A stretch of DNA of 64,000 nt from Blasia pusilla (taxonomy: Eukaryota; Marchantiophyta; Marchantiopsida; Blasiales): NCBI GenBank assembly GCA_050084515.1, contig CM114271.1, forward strand, positions 10,044,001 through 10,108,000. Reading direction: 5' to 3'. A program made the position numbers and the translations under genes. Positions 1-10,306 of this stretch are shown piece after piece. The notes under the pieces are model-generated. The model was not told the DNA's origin. It made no database searches and was given only the letters and a program-made list of their open reading frames with translations. Every line of letters starts with the position of its first letter. The stretch's first letter is position 1.

Positions 1-89
1 AAATACCCGCCCGATTAAGCAAGGACGCTTATATAGGCCCGACACTATGCGGGTTCTTGACCTTGGCGCCGGGTCTGCAATAGTCAGTT

Positions 90-225
90 TGGCGCTTCGC
101 TCTTCTACAAAGCTCAAATACTCTCGCGCTTTGCGCATGTGTGAAGGTCCAATACATCGCGCTTTGCTCTTCTGCAAAGCTTGAATACCCTCACGCTTTG
201 CTCTTCTGCGAAGCTTTAGGCAGCC
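90..225. repeat. Four diverged copies of a ~34-bp GCTTTGC/CAAAGC-rich unit
   Basis: Four successive units begin near 91, 124, 158 and 191. Each contains a CGCTTTGCTCTTCTGC-like stretch followed by CAAAGC or GAAGC, so each unit is itself partly palindromic. The repeat lies between integrase end and presumed 3' LTR of the Athila-like fragment. It is the counterpart of the 42-bp GCTTCGCGAAGC repeat at 35690-35820 in the complete element. Confidence 0.6.
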
Positions 226-269
226 GCTCAACCCCCTTCCCTCCGGTTTTAGTCCGGGTAGGGTGGCGG

Positions 270-1082
270 CTCATGATACCGCGGAACATGCATCCCATTA
301 ACACGAGTGGGAAGTGCTTCGCTCTGTAAGGTCCCCAACTGCAGTGATCCATTATCATATATGGCCAATACTCAGTAGGGTCCCATCAAGTTCAATTTTA
401 ATTTCCCGGGGAACTTTATCCGACGGTTATCATACAATAGCACCAGGTTCCCAACGCTTATAGATTACGTCCGGAGATGTCGATCATATCGTTGCTTGCA
501 TTTGTTTTGCACACATTTGGTCTGGCGTAAAGCCAACGTGCGTGCTCCCTCCAACGCAATTAAGGTCTCATTCCTTCCCTGGAAAACCTCGCCGACCGCC
601 TCCGTTGTCGTTCCTTCCAACACTCAATAAGTGGGCAAAGCCCATTCAATAGGTGTTAAGGGATGAACGCCATAAGTGAGGAAGAACGGGGTATACTTTG
701 TAGAAACCTTCTCGGCTGTTCGATATGCCCACACTGCAACAAAGATTTTCATATCCCAATCATAGGAATACGTAACCGTCAATCGATTCAATATCGGGCA
801 GATCAGGCCGTTATATTTTTCAATCAACCCGTTGGCTTTAGGGTTGTAGGGCATGATCTTCCGATGCTTAATGAGAAAGTGTGACGTTAAAGACTCAATA
901 GTCTGGTTCATAAAATGGGTGCCTCGATCGCTTACTAATTCCAACGGGCAGCCATACCGGGTGATAATTATTTCATATAAAAATTTGGCCACAGCCTCAC
1001 TATCATCTTTGCGCGTGGCCACCGCCTCCACCATCTTGGTACAATAGTCGGTAGCTATCAAAATATATTTTCGCCTTGTATG
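270..1082 (-). pseudogene. Integrase core and C-terminal fragment, Athila-like gypsy
   Basis: Integrase inserts retrotransposon cDNA into the host chromosome. The minus-strand frame from 1061 to 624 holds the second part of the catalytic core: the DYCTKMVEA strand, the SDRGTHF motif with the second catalytic Asp, and a PYNPKANGLIEK motif carrying the catalytic Glu. A TTYG-type spacer and tail follow down to about 270. A TAA at 624 stops the frame where the homologous copy near 36240 has an arginine codon, and a further stop lies in the tail. The N-terminal zinc finger and first Asp are missing because the copy is truncated at 1109. Clearly non-functional. Confidence 0.85.
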
Positions 1083-1109
1083 GCGGGTAGCGGGGGAAAT
1101 AGGGTTGTC

Positions 1110-1829
1110 ATGACCATACGGATTATGTCATGGAGTATAGTGTGCTAGTAGAGGCCATACCTTATGTAGGGCCGTAGTGTCTAGGTAGAGATGCGGTTTC
1201 ATACATAGGGTTGGGGGTTACTCAGTTGAGGGTGACTTTTCCAGTAGGGCCTGCTCTTAGGTTGGAGGATATAGTATGGAGTGCACTCAAAGAACAGCTA
1301 GTTCTTTGAGTTGAGCCTGTTGCATTGGGAGTTAGCTTTGGTAGTGAGTAGAGCTCTTGGCTATGGTGGCTCCCGTAAGCTTCGACCTGGATTCTCCCAT
1401 CGTGGAGTGGGTTTGGCTCGATTGTATGTGATTCTATACGTGTTTTATGACAGTAGGTCTTTCACAGATTTCACTCAAAGAACTAGAGTAGATTGATGGT
1501 AGCTTCGATTGTGGATCAGTAGGATCCGGCTAGGGCTGATTGTGTATCAGCCGTGGATGTTCGTGGCTTGTGGCCTATATTGGAGGTAGGAATCTGGTGC
1601 GTGATTGATTGGGAAAGAAGCGCCTTTTTGAGAGCTTTCCAGCGCGCTTTAGATCGCCGGATTTTGTGAAGGGAGTTGGAAGTTATCAAGGATTGAAGAA
1701 TCTGGTTCGTGTTCGACGGTTTTCTGATGTGGAGAGCTTGGAGTGCGGAAGCTCTGTTGATGTTCATCCAGAGCGGGTGAGAGGTTCTTGTTGCTACTTG
1801 TATTGTGATCTCAAGCAAGAAATGACATC
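1110..1829. other. Unassigned sequence, possibly decayed coding DNA
   Basis: No family could be recognised. A plus-strand frame at about 1530-1830 reads as fairly protein-like sequence with several stops, which may be old coding DNA of a transposon. The stretch contains one strong inverted repeat (1285-1311). It sits between an Athila-like fragment and a gypsy-B LTR fragment and is probably itself transposon-derived. Confidence 0.4.
1285..1311. repeat. Perfect 11-bp inverted repeat with 5-nt loop
   Basis: ACTCAAAGAAC, spacer AGCTA, GTTCTTTGAGT. The same arm (ACTCAAAGAAC) recurs alone near 1473. The function is unknown and no gene adjoins it. Confidence 0.7.
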
Positions 1830-2440
1830 AAACGGATGGCTCTTGCTCCCATGAGCACTCTCGTGAGCCATGAAGTGGGGAACACTATCTCCCAACCTGC
1901 AACAAACAGCGAACACCAGCAAGCTCCTCCATCGTACCTCTCAAATCCTCATTCTCTCTTTGTAAATCAAGTAGATCTCACATCACATCTCACACCAATC
2001 TCTCCATGGTGTGCACTCTCTCATGTCAAACCAAACCCACTCTCCTAATGAGAGGCTTGGGTTACACATACAAGGCAAGCAAGACCATAGCTCCGCCGCC
2101 TCATGCCAAGAGGTTCAACAAAGAGAGAATGCTCTCAAACTCTCTCTCTTGGAGGTATATCCCCTTCCCTCTCCCAAGTTCTCTCCTCGGTAACCTATGC
2201 TTGCAGGTCACCTCCTTGGCTCTTGACCTGCTGTAGCGGTTCTAGGGCCACTTCCCAAATTGGAAATTCAACTATATTCCAAATTGAAAATTACCCAAAA
2301 TAGTAAGTTTATCTATATGGCTCCAAATGAGCCGAAACAAAGGGGAAACATGCTCTCTTAGGTTACTCGTCGCCTCAACATGTCATCCTAGATCTCTTGA
2401 GGCTGCCCTCCAATATCTCCGAAGACATGGATCAAAAAAT
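1830..2440 (-). mobile_element. LTR fragment of gypsy-B (inverted)
   Basis: The reverse complement matches parts of the gypsy-B LTRs at 19450-20760 and 57350-57660. Shared blocks include the GATTTACAAAGAGAGAATGA stretch, the CTTGGGAGAGGGAAGGGG stretch and the ATTTGGAGCCATATA stretch near the presumed TATA box. It is incomplete and no flanking duplication is visible, so it is an old truncated LTR rather than a clean solo LTR. Confidence 0.7.
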
Positions 2441-3439
2441 TCTCAAGGTTGCAAAAATGGGGGTTCTACATATCTACATGATATTTTTCCATGTGGTTTA
2501 TAATACACCTACAAAATTACTGAAAAAATGTTGGATGAATTTCTCTACACAAACAAAGATACAAGGAAATCACCCAAAATCCTCTATAACCCTCTGGATA
2601 TGGAAAGCATTCCGGAGTCCACCGCCAGGGCCACAGATGTCAGAATCACCCATAAAAAATCCTACGAATGGGCTAATTTCTACGTGATAAACAGACACAA
2701 TACAACCAAGTCCCAAGGTAAAAAAGGGATATAATAGCCCATGAGACATTGTAAATTGAAAGGTATCTGCCAATGCTATAATTGTGAGAGCCAAATGTTT
2801 CAAACTCAAGCACTTATGGCCAATCCTTGAGTGCTATGGTCACTTGCACCACCTACATCCACTTAATACACATGGATAATACATTCTAAACTTATCAAAC
2901 TGAAATAGAGCGCATTCAAGAAGGAGGTAACTACAAAGACCAACTAACCCATGTATTATAGAGTCTAATCAAGAACCACAAGCCTAATCATTGCATGACA
3001 TAGTACCACACGGCACCCAATACAGCAGCTCTGTAGTCTTCGAACTTAGACTAGTCGAGCGAAATCAAATTAGTGACTATCAATCTATTCTCAATAGAAC
3101 TGCAACCAATTGGCTGCTAATCCCGTCTTACACAATTACAAAGAACAAAAAGAATTTCAGCCTTGCAGTTTCTGCGGATTCCAAAAGTAGGGAGCCAATC
3201 GAAGGGTAGCAAACCTCTCCTCATTCTCTATCCGCATCACTTGATACACCTTCAGAATAGATGCGGAAACGAGGAGAATAAATGCGAAAATGAACCCATC
3301 CAAAGTGGCCCATCAAACACCTCAAAGATGGAGGTGTTCATTAACACATCCATCTCCAAGGATCGGTGTGCAACCTCATTGGAAATAGTAAATCTCCTCC
3401 AATCCCCAAAGGACAATACAATCTAACATTTCCAAGGCC
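2441..3439. other. Unassigned AT-rich sequence
   Basis: About 1 kb without a recognisable gene, LTR or repeat. All open frames are short and do not resemble known domains. Confidence 0.5.
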
Positions 3440-5079
3440 AATACCATGTACATTTCATGTTCATGGTTGAATCACCGTTTGACGACGGGTTCTTTGACAA
3501 GACTCATTAACTTTTCTATCTTTTCTAATACTAATGCAGAAAAAAAATTACTATCTTCGTCCATCCATTGTCTAAGGGGGATAGCTAGAGATAGGAGATG
3601 CTCTTCCATGAGAACTAAGATGGTTGGGTCTCCTAGGCGACAAGGCTTCTTCCTCTAGGCTAGGGTTACCCATCAGCCTTTCCCTTTTCAGCTAATCCTA
3701 TGATCCCCGGCAGCGGCGCCAAGAATTTGGTTATATATGTAATGTACTAGAATTATAAGAATTGATCTTTTTAAGGTGATTTATGGAGTTCAATCCCCAA
3801 GAGGATCATGATTATCTGAAAAGAAAGTTGAAGTGTTTCATTTATGTGAGTTTTATAATTGTGTTGATACAAAATAGATTCAAGCATTCATTTGCTTATT
3901 CTCCTTCTTACGAGTACCAAGATTTTGCTTTCCTCTATTCTCTCCAGTGGAATTGGATTCACGCTAAGGCAGATCTTTGCTCAACACCACAGAACCTCAC
4001 AAAGATCTTAACAGGATGATGGCTTCTCCTACTTTCGGAACTCAATCCGTCTTGGCAAGCTACTCTCTGTTGAACAAATTTCTTAAAACTTGTTGTTGAT
4101 TATTCTAGTGGTGATAGTATTCTCATGATCTCTTTCTCACTCTACAGACCCAATAAGATGATTCATGAATACATGTCGCACATCAAAATGAAGAAAGGGA
4201 ATCCTTTACTATTCCATCAAGAATGAGAAAGCTTCAAAGTGTATACAAGCACGAGAGGGTACTACTCCCTTGCTCAGACCATTCCTACAACATAAGGACT
4301 TCGGAAGAGAATAATGTTGATAGCTACTTTCATGCTTCTTAAATATCCTCCGAGACAATATTAGTCCTGTAAGATCTGAAGTGCTTCTTGTAAATCTAGT
4401 ACCTATTAGGGTCTTGTAACTACTTTGATCTATGGTTCTCTTATCTTTTCCTAGGATCCTTACGAATCCGCTGTTTGTGACTGTCCTAACTTCCTATCTG
4501 GTCCAAAAAGTCACTTCTCTTCCTAGCCTAACTATTCTAACGGTGTGCGGCTTGAAATCGCGACTAATCTTAGCTTTGCTACGAAGTCAGAACCTCTTCT
4601 TCTTCCTTTGAGGACGGAGCTCTTCCTCTGTGTCTGAGGATAAAGCGTTGCATTCTTTGCGCTTGTTCCAAGTGCTTCGTTCTTTGTGCTTCCGCACCGA
4701 TGCTTTGTCTTGATGCTTTGTCTTGGTGCTTCGTTGAAGAGCAAAGTACTTCTTGCTCTTCTTCTTCATCGTGCTTCGTTCAAGAGCAAAGCACTTCATA
4801 AACCAGTTCTTTATTAAGCTTCGTTGTCTTTGCTACGCTTTGCTCTTGGTCTTTAGACTTCGTTACCTCATTTCCCTCTCCTCCAAGGTAAGTCCTTGAT
4901 CTGCCACCTCTCTGCCTTATCATAAGAGCTTCGTGATCCACTCCAATAATCCTCATTATTCCAATACGCAAAAATAATATCCAAGACAGTCTTGTATATA
5001 CAAGCTTTACTTCACAGAGTCTTCATTCCTTGAATCAAAATGTATAAATCTCCAAAATTACAAAATTTTGGGTATCACA
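3440..5079 (-). mobile_element. 5' LTR (3738-5079) and leader of an Athila-type element
   Basis: The LTR runs, on the minus strand, from TGTGATACCC to CATTACA and is about 1.34 kb. It resembles the 1.18 kb LTRs of the complete element at 32415-43181 and shares its runs of CTTCG repeats (4560-4870). Immediately downstream (minus strand) are a short gap, a tRNA-Asp primer site and about 260 bp of leader similar to 41700-41990. Similarity fades near 3440, so gag and pol of this copy are gone. No matching second LTR is present nearby. Confidence 0.8.
3701..3721 (-). promoter_or_regulatory. Primer binding site, tRNA-Asp type
   Basis: The plus strand reads TGATCCCCGGCAGCGGCGCC followed by A. This equals the 3' end of plant tRNA-Asp apart from one base (CAG for CAA). 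The minus strand is therefore the site where tRNA-Asp would prime minus-strand cDNA. It lies 16 nt inside the LTR, as in the complete element. Confidence 0.85.
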
Positions 5080-6086
5080 GTTGACTTCAAGGGACCAAAT
5101 TAGAACTTAGGTTTCCATTTAGCCCTATTCGCCCTTTGTATACGTTTTGCATAAACCTAGCAAATGTAAGAATAGAGCTCATTCTTCATAAGCTATTTGC
5201 AACTCTAGAAAGACTACGGAAGGAATATTCTATGGTTAGATATCATAACTAAAGTTTTGACATGGGTGAAGTACTCACAGCCACGTCAAAAGAAAACATT
5301 ATGTTGGCTCAATTCTTCTATGTAAGGGAGAAGTCCAAGGATGTGCTGAACCGATTTCAAATCCACTGACATACACTTTTAGCATAAAATATTAGGTAAT
5401 AAATTATCTATTACAACATCATGCAAAATACTACTATTTGGGACGTCAATCATCATACAACAAGAAAAGACATTAAAAAAGAGATACCTCCAAACAATCC
5501 TAATATATCTTCAAAAAAGGATCCAAGGAATGGAAGTGGCCCACCATTTTCATGGTGTACGCTAAACCAGTAGCCCTATAAGGACTTAAGTTCCCATTCG
5601 ATCTTGAAATTTCTTGTGGAGATTTCAAGACTATACAATGACAAGCCAATGATTGTCTATCAAGATATTTGGCCTATTGTATCCAGAGTGACTGTAAGGG
5701 ACATAATCAAAACTTTAGTTCCAAATCTTCTTTTTCTCTTAAGCAACATAATTTATAAAAAAAAAACCAATTGAAAAGTATTCGTAAGTATAGTTCCAAA
5801 TGACCTTTGATCCACTTCTTGTCCTCTAATTTGAAAATAGTATAGTCTTATTAGAAGTAGCCTTGCACTTGCCCATGGAAAGAATTATTTTGGTCAGGCA
5901 ACAACTCGTGCTATAAGAATCAAATCTTAAGTTCCAATTCAAAAGCTTTTAGAACTATGGTAGCCTTTCACTTGCCCATGGAAGGAGTTGTTCTACTTCT
6001 AGAATAGCTTCTACATTCAAAATGGGATCTTAAGTGTAAATTAAAAAGCATTTAGAACTATATTCTAAATTACCTCTAATCCATTG
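5080..6086. other. Unassigned AT-rich sequence
   Basis: No genes recognised. The last part contains the first two copies of a short dispersed motif (see 5917-6718). The phrase CTTGCCCATGGAA also recurs near 5870 and 5972, which suggests an old tandemly duplicated non-coding region. Confidence 0.4.
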
Positions 6087-6718
6087 CAAGGTTGTATAGA
6101 AATGGACATGTCCAAACATGTGGACACACATGCTCGGCCCGCACCCACATCCAAGCCCACCCAAAGCCCGCCCAATAGACCCAGGCTCACAGAGCCCGCA
6201 CCCGTTGCGTGGCCCATAACTAGGCCCGTAGGGCGGGCTCAGGTTTGGGTGCACGGGCCCGCACGGACATGTTTTTCCATAGGACAGACATAAGTCCGCG
6301 GACATGGACTTTGTCCATGTGTAACCTTGACCCATTGCTTATTTTCCAAAGTAATATAGAGCTATTGGGCTTAATCTTGTAGTTGCCCACGGAAGTAGCT
6401 ATTGCGGCTCCATAATAGCTCCTACCTCCGGAATCGGATCTTAAGTGCCAATTCAGAAGCATTAAAAACTATATTTCCAAATAACCTCTAATCAAACATC
6501 TACCCTTGAAACTGGTTTGGACCTAATTATTGTAGACTAGTTCTCCTCCAAATTTTTCATCCTACAATAGAACATGATCTTGAGTTTCAACTTGGTCCAC
6601 TTATTCCTACTAGGTATTGTGCTTCACTTTCCAATTGAAAGTTATGTTCCGACTATAGAATGCCTTCTTCCATTGGAATTGGATCTTAAGAGCCAATTCA
6701 AAAGCATTTGGAAGACTG
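5917..6718 (+). repeat. Four dispersed copies of a ~42-bp motif
   Basis: Diverged copies of the pattern GATCTTAAGTGCCAATTC, A-rich, AGCATTTAGAACTAT occur at about 5917-5960, 6021-6062, 6431-6472 and 6675-6718. They share flanking similarity (TTCCAAATAACCTCTAAT-type blocks). This looks like an old tandem duplication later separated by indels and by the MITE at 6087-6329. Confidence 0.55.
6087..6329. mobile_element. hAT-type MITE, GC-rich, 243 bp
   Basis: The segment begins CAAGGTTG and ends AACCTTG, giving a short terminal inverted repeat of the CA...TG type. It is flanked by an 8-bp near-duplication, ATCCATTG at 6079-6086 and ACCCATTG at 6330-6337 (7 of 8). An 8-bp target duplication is typical of hAT elements. 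The interior is strikingly GC-rich (GCCCGCACCC and GGGCGGGCTC runs) compared with the AT-rich surroundings. It has no coding capacity, so it would need a transposase in trans. Confidence 0.65.
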
Positions 6719-6869
6719 ATTATGGTTCCAAATAACGTTTATTATGCATATACACATTGCTACGTAACATACATCATTATCACTAACTACAAGCACAAAC
6801 ACCCAAGATACCATACTCATTCATGGCATCTGAACATCGAGACAAATGAGTACCAAAATATCTCCAATA

Positions 6870-7020
6870 AAATCAAGATCACTCAAAGCTCTCACACAAA
6901 CTCCATTTCTCTCTCATATCAAACCAAACCCACTCTCTCATTAAAAGGCTTGAGTTACTCGATCACAAGCCAAACGAGGACCATAGCTCCGTCGCCTCAT
7001 GCCAAGAACGTTGCTAATAG
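6870..7020 (-). mobile_element. Short fragment of the gypsy-B LTR
   Basis: Closely similar to 1970-2110, including the shared blocks CAAACCAAACCCACTCTC and ACCATAGCTCCG with GCCTCATGCCAAGA. It has the same orientation as the fragment at 1830-2440. The ends are not defined. Confidence 0.55.
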
Positions 7021-7598
7021 CTCATTATATGATGCTCACACTAACAAGGATGAACAAAGCAAGTCATGATCATGGATCTAAGGAGGAGAGACCTTTGAGT
7101 GGCCCACCAAAATTGTAACCTACACAACTAGTCACAAAAATTTATCGTACCCTTATTCCTCTTGAATGTTGATCTCATATATTGTGGAATCTTATATTCA
7201 ATAGGTCATGTTATATTTACTTATCTGCTCCCAAACATACTAACATTAGCGGTTTTTTGGATCAATCAGTCTCCCCTCTCCTAAGTTCTGAACTCGGGCC
7301 CTAACCTAAAATGGCGTTAACGCACCTATTGGTCCCAATTGCCCAATGCACCTCAAACAAGTCTCTAGCCACGACCCAATATCTAAGTTGAGTAAGGGAT
7401 GAAGGCCCTAAGTTGATATCCATAATTAATCCTCTTGGAGTTGGCTTGATGTCCGCATCTTGACGCTAACCTCTTGATCCATCTTGTGGCCTTGGTTCAT
7501 CCCCACCGTTTCCCAAGGTAGGGTTTTGGTCCCAAACTCTCTTCAAGATCCTCCTCCTTATATATAGTTCTAGAGATCTCCACCCCCTCCCTACCTTT
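7021..7598. other. Unassigned sequence left of copia-A
   Basis: No gene or repeat family recognised. It is the sequence into which copia-A appears to have inserted, or older flanking repeat. Confidence 0.4.
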
Positions 7599-7894
7599 TG
7601 AAGATTTCGTTATAGTCAAGCTTATGCTACATTTGATACTCACACGAAGTAGGAAAGCTTAATCTTGGTTATCTAGTTAAGCATGATTATCTTAACTAGG
7701 ATTAGTTAATCCCAGTTAGTCTAACTCAAGACCATGGTTAGGATTAGGGTTAGGGTTGCTTGTACATACTCTATATAATTGAGAACGGCATCAGCCTCTA
7801 CTCATTATTTCATTGCATATTTTCGTTCTCCATGGTGGTGTATGAGTGTGAGAGTCGTATCCTATCAGTTATGTTTCTTTAACAATTTTCTATA
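7599..7894 (+). repeat. copia-A 5' LTR
   Basis: Matches 17566-17876 and the reverse complement of 63433-63725. Shared landmarks are GTTATAGTCAAG, the GTTAAGCATGATTATCTTAA region, GGTTAGGGTT and TTCTCCATGGTG. It ends at the primer site TGGTATCATAG. Confidence 0.8.
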
Positions 7895-7905
7895 TGGTAT
7901 CATAG
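7895..7905 (+). promoter_or_regulatory. Primer binding site of copia-A
   Basis: TGGTATCATAG, a one-base variant of the initiator-Met site TGGTATCAGAG, directly after the 5' LTR. Confidence 0.75.
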
Positions 7906-8454
7906 TGATAGGAGAACATCAATTGAAATTCTTGATGATTGAGGAGAGAATAGAGGCAAGAGAAGGCACAATTTGAGTTTCGGAGAAGGAAATTTTGTTT
8001 AGAGCTCAATGGCAGGAGATTTCAAGTAGAGCTATGACGTACGCTGATAAAACTTTGGAGGCATTTTTAGGGCTTTCCCAGTTGATTCAACAATCTAGGT
8101 CTGCATCGATCATAACGACTGAAAATTTTATACCAATCGACTTATAGAGCTTGTCAAGGTATCTCCAACGCATCCAAAATCATTCGATAATGACATTTTG
8201 AGCTTTTGGAATAGCCATTTCAATGTAGGGAAGTGCAATTAGTGAAGGAAAGTTGTGCAATTTGCTTTTTATATGCCAATTTTGACTAGTTTTTTCATAC
8301 TGTTGGTCAATTTTGGAAACTTTTAGGTCAATTTATTTGTAGGAGTGGTCTATACTTCAATTGGAGCACTTGTGAGCCTGAAATTACCTTTTTGTGAGTA
8401 AAATCCTTCTTCATAGAATATTCCTCAATAGTAATCACAAACGAGAAGCTACAT

Positions 8455-8860
8455 TGTTGGATTCTCAACATCCACTTCTCTAAGCACCATTAATCTGATC
8501 GACCCCCTTGTATGAGGAGAAGCCTAGATTGATGGTTCCGACTTGGACGTCGAAGGAGTCATAGTAATATGATGTAGGTGGTTTTAGGAGTAGCGTTACT
8601 AGGTTTATCTAACCCTATATTGCATCAGGGTGCAAAATTTTTCTATAAATAGAAACGAAGAAAAATAGGTAAAAACCCTAGTTTTCCCGAGTAGTCAAAT
8701 AGTCGGGAGCCGCAGCGGTAGCGCATTCTCGTATGTCGAGTTATCTCCATGTTGAGGTTCCATCAAAGTTCTTCTGTGAGCGCACGGACAGACTAGGCCA
8801 CTTTGTATCTATAAGTTTTGTAAAGATTTCAGTGATTTCGTCACTTTCTATTTTCTCACA
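8455..8860 (+). repeat. copia-B 5' LTR
   Basis: 406 bp, TGTTGGATTC to TTCTCACA. A CTATAAATAG-type TATA box lies near 8642, followed by the presumed transcription start. Confidence 0.95.
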
Positions 8861-8872
8861 TGGTATCAGAGC
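8861..8872 (+). promoter_or_regulatory. Primer binding site of copia-B, initiator-Met tRNA
   Basis: TGGTATCAGAGC, the standard plant copia site complementary to the 3' end of initiator-Met tRNA, abutting the LTR. Confidence 0.95.
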
Positions 8873-8932
8873 AGTAGGTTTTCTTGTATTTTGTATCTGG
8901 CGATCTAGTGTATTTGCACAAAATCTTGAGAG

Positions 8933-10306
8933 ATGGCTACTTCTTCGTCAGTTCGTGCTCGCCCTCCTCTGCTGGATGAAGGGAAGTTAGATGGGTCTAA
9001 CTATACATTATGGAAGTTCAAAATGAGAGCTGTCCTCGAATCATTTGAGATCTGGGAAACGGCAATAGGGGTCGATTCAAATCCACAAGCTACTTTGAGT
9101 TCTGCATGTTCATCTTCATCTGGGGATAGCGATCCTGTTGTATTGTTGGCATGGAGACGCAGAAATGCTGATGCTCTATATGCAATTGTCACGAATATAA
9201 CTGATTCTGTCATGACTCTCATTCAACATACAACCACTGTTGTTGAGGCATGGAACATTTTGAAGAATCAGTATAAAACGAGGAATGAGACTCGAATTCA
9301 GAATGTGGAGAATCAACTTACGTCCGAGAAATTTTCAGAAGGAGAAAGCGCGGAGCAATTTTTGACAAGGATCAAGAATCTTCAAGATCAGATGGCGTCC
9401 GTAGGAATTTCAAAATCTAGCAAAGATTTGGCACGTCGGTGCATAAGGATTTTGCCTCCAAGGTATGACAGTTTGGTCACTACATTGAATACTCAAGTAA
9501 GACCCACGCCGCTTACTTTTGAACAACTTAGTGCAATGTTGGTAGAAGAGGAAATGGGCTTCAAAGCAAGAGAGGGAAGTGATGCAACATTTACTGCCAA
9601 CGTACAGAGAGGTAGAAATCACGATTACAGTTCAAATGTCAAGAATAAATTTCCAAGAAAAGCCCTCAAATGCTTTTATTGTGCTAAGCTAGGTCATCTT
9701 ATCAAAGATTGTAGAAAGAGGAGTCAGGATGAGAAGAACGGTTGTTTAAGACATAAGAAGGAGTGTGGAAATTCTATAGAACTAGGAGAACATGAAGTAG
9801 ATGCTTGGGTAGCAATAGAAGAGTTTTGCACAGAGGCAGAACATTCCACTAAGTCAAAGAGTGAAGATGCATGGGTACTTAATAGTGGAGCATCTAGGCA
9901 TATGACCAATCATAAGGATTGGTATAGCTTCTTACAGCCTCTACAAGAGCCCATCGTTGTTATTGTTGGGAATAATGCAAAGTGCCCTGTAGAAGAGAAA
10001 GGCACAATTTCTTTAGTCTCACAAAAAGGAGATGAAAAGAAGTTAACTGATGTATTGTACGTACCTGAGTTGAAGCAAAATTTGATTTCCGTGGCAGTAT
10101 TATGTGATCGTGACCTAGAAGTTCCTTTCAAGAAAACTGAAGCAGTCATTGAGTATGCCAATTGGAAAGTAGTGGGTGAAGGTATACGACGTGGAAATAT
10201 CTACGAGTTGTATGCTTTCAGGACAAGTGTAGGTACAGATCTTAGTAGCAGTAAGTTGTGGCATGAAAGATTTGGTCATCTAAGCTTTCCCTTACTAAGT
10301 CAGATG
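8933..10306 (+). pseudogene. copia-B gag and protease
   Basis: A 458-codon frame starting at the first ATG after the primer site. Residues about 15-200 form a copia Gag domain (LDGSNYTLWKFKMRAVLE start, LTRIKNLQDQ further on), which packages the RNA. A CCHC zinc knuckle (CFYCAKLGHLIKDC) lies near residue 245. The aspartic protease follows at about residue 315, but its active site reads LNSGAS where the family has LDSGAS, so the catalytic Asp is Asn (a G-to-A change). The frame ends at TAG 10307-10309, just after the integrase N-terminal KLWHERFGHLS segment begins. Full-length elements read on into integrase, so this stop is a disablement. Confidence 0.9.

Larger units (their letters stand above)
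1..1109 (-). mobile_element. 3' end of an Athila-like Ty3/gypsy element (truncated)
   Basis: The minus strand carries the end of an integrase and the sequence after it. It matches, base for base over long stretches, the 35.6-36.7 kb part of the complete Athila-like element at 32415-43181. Similarity stops abruptly near 1109, where the better copy continues into upstream integrase, so the fragment is broken there by an unidentified rearrangement. On the other side it leaves the window. No LTR of this copy is visible. Confidence 0.8.

Noticed and set aside
3738-5079. Solo LTR
   Set aside because: A primer binding site and leader remain attached on one side, so it is a truncated 5' end rather than a recombined solo LTR.
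7735-7760. Telomere-like GGTTAGGATTAGGGTTAGGG
   Set aside because: Only about two imperfect units. The same text is part of the copia-A LTR in all three copies, so it is LTR sequence rather than interstitial telomere.
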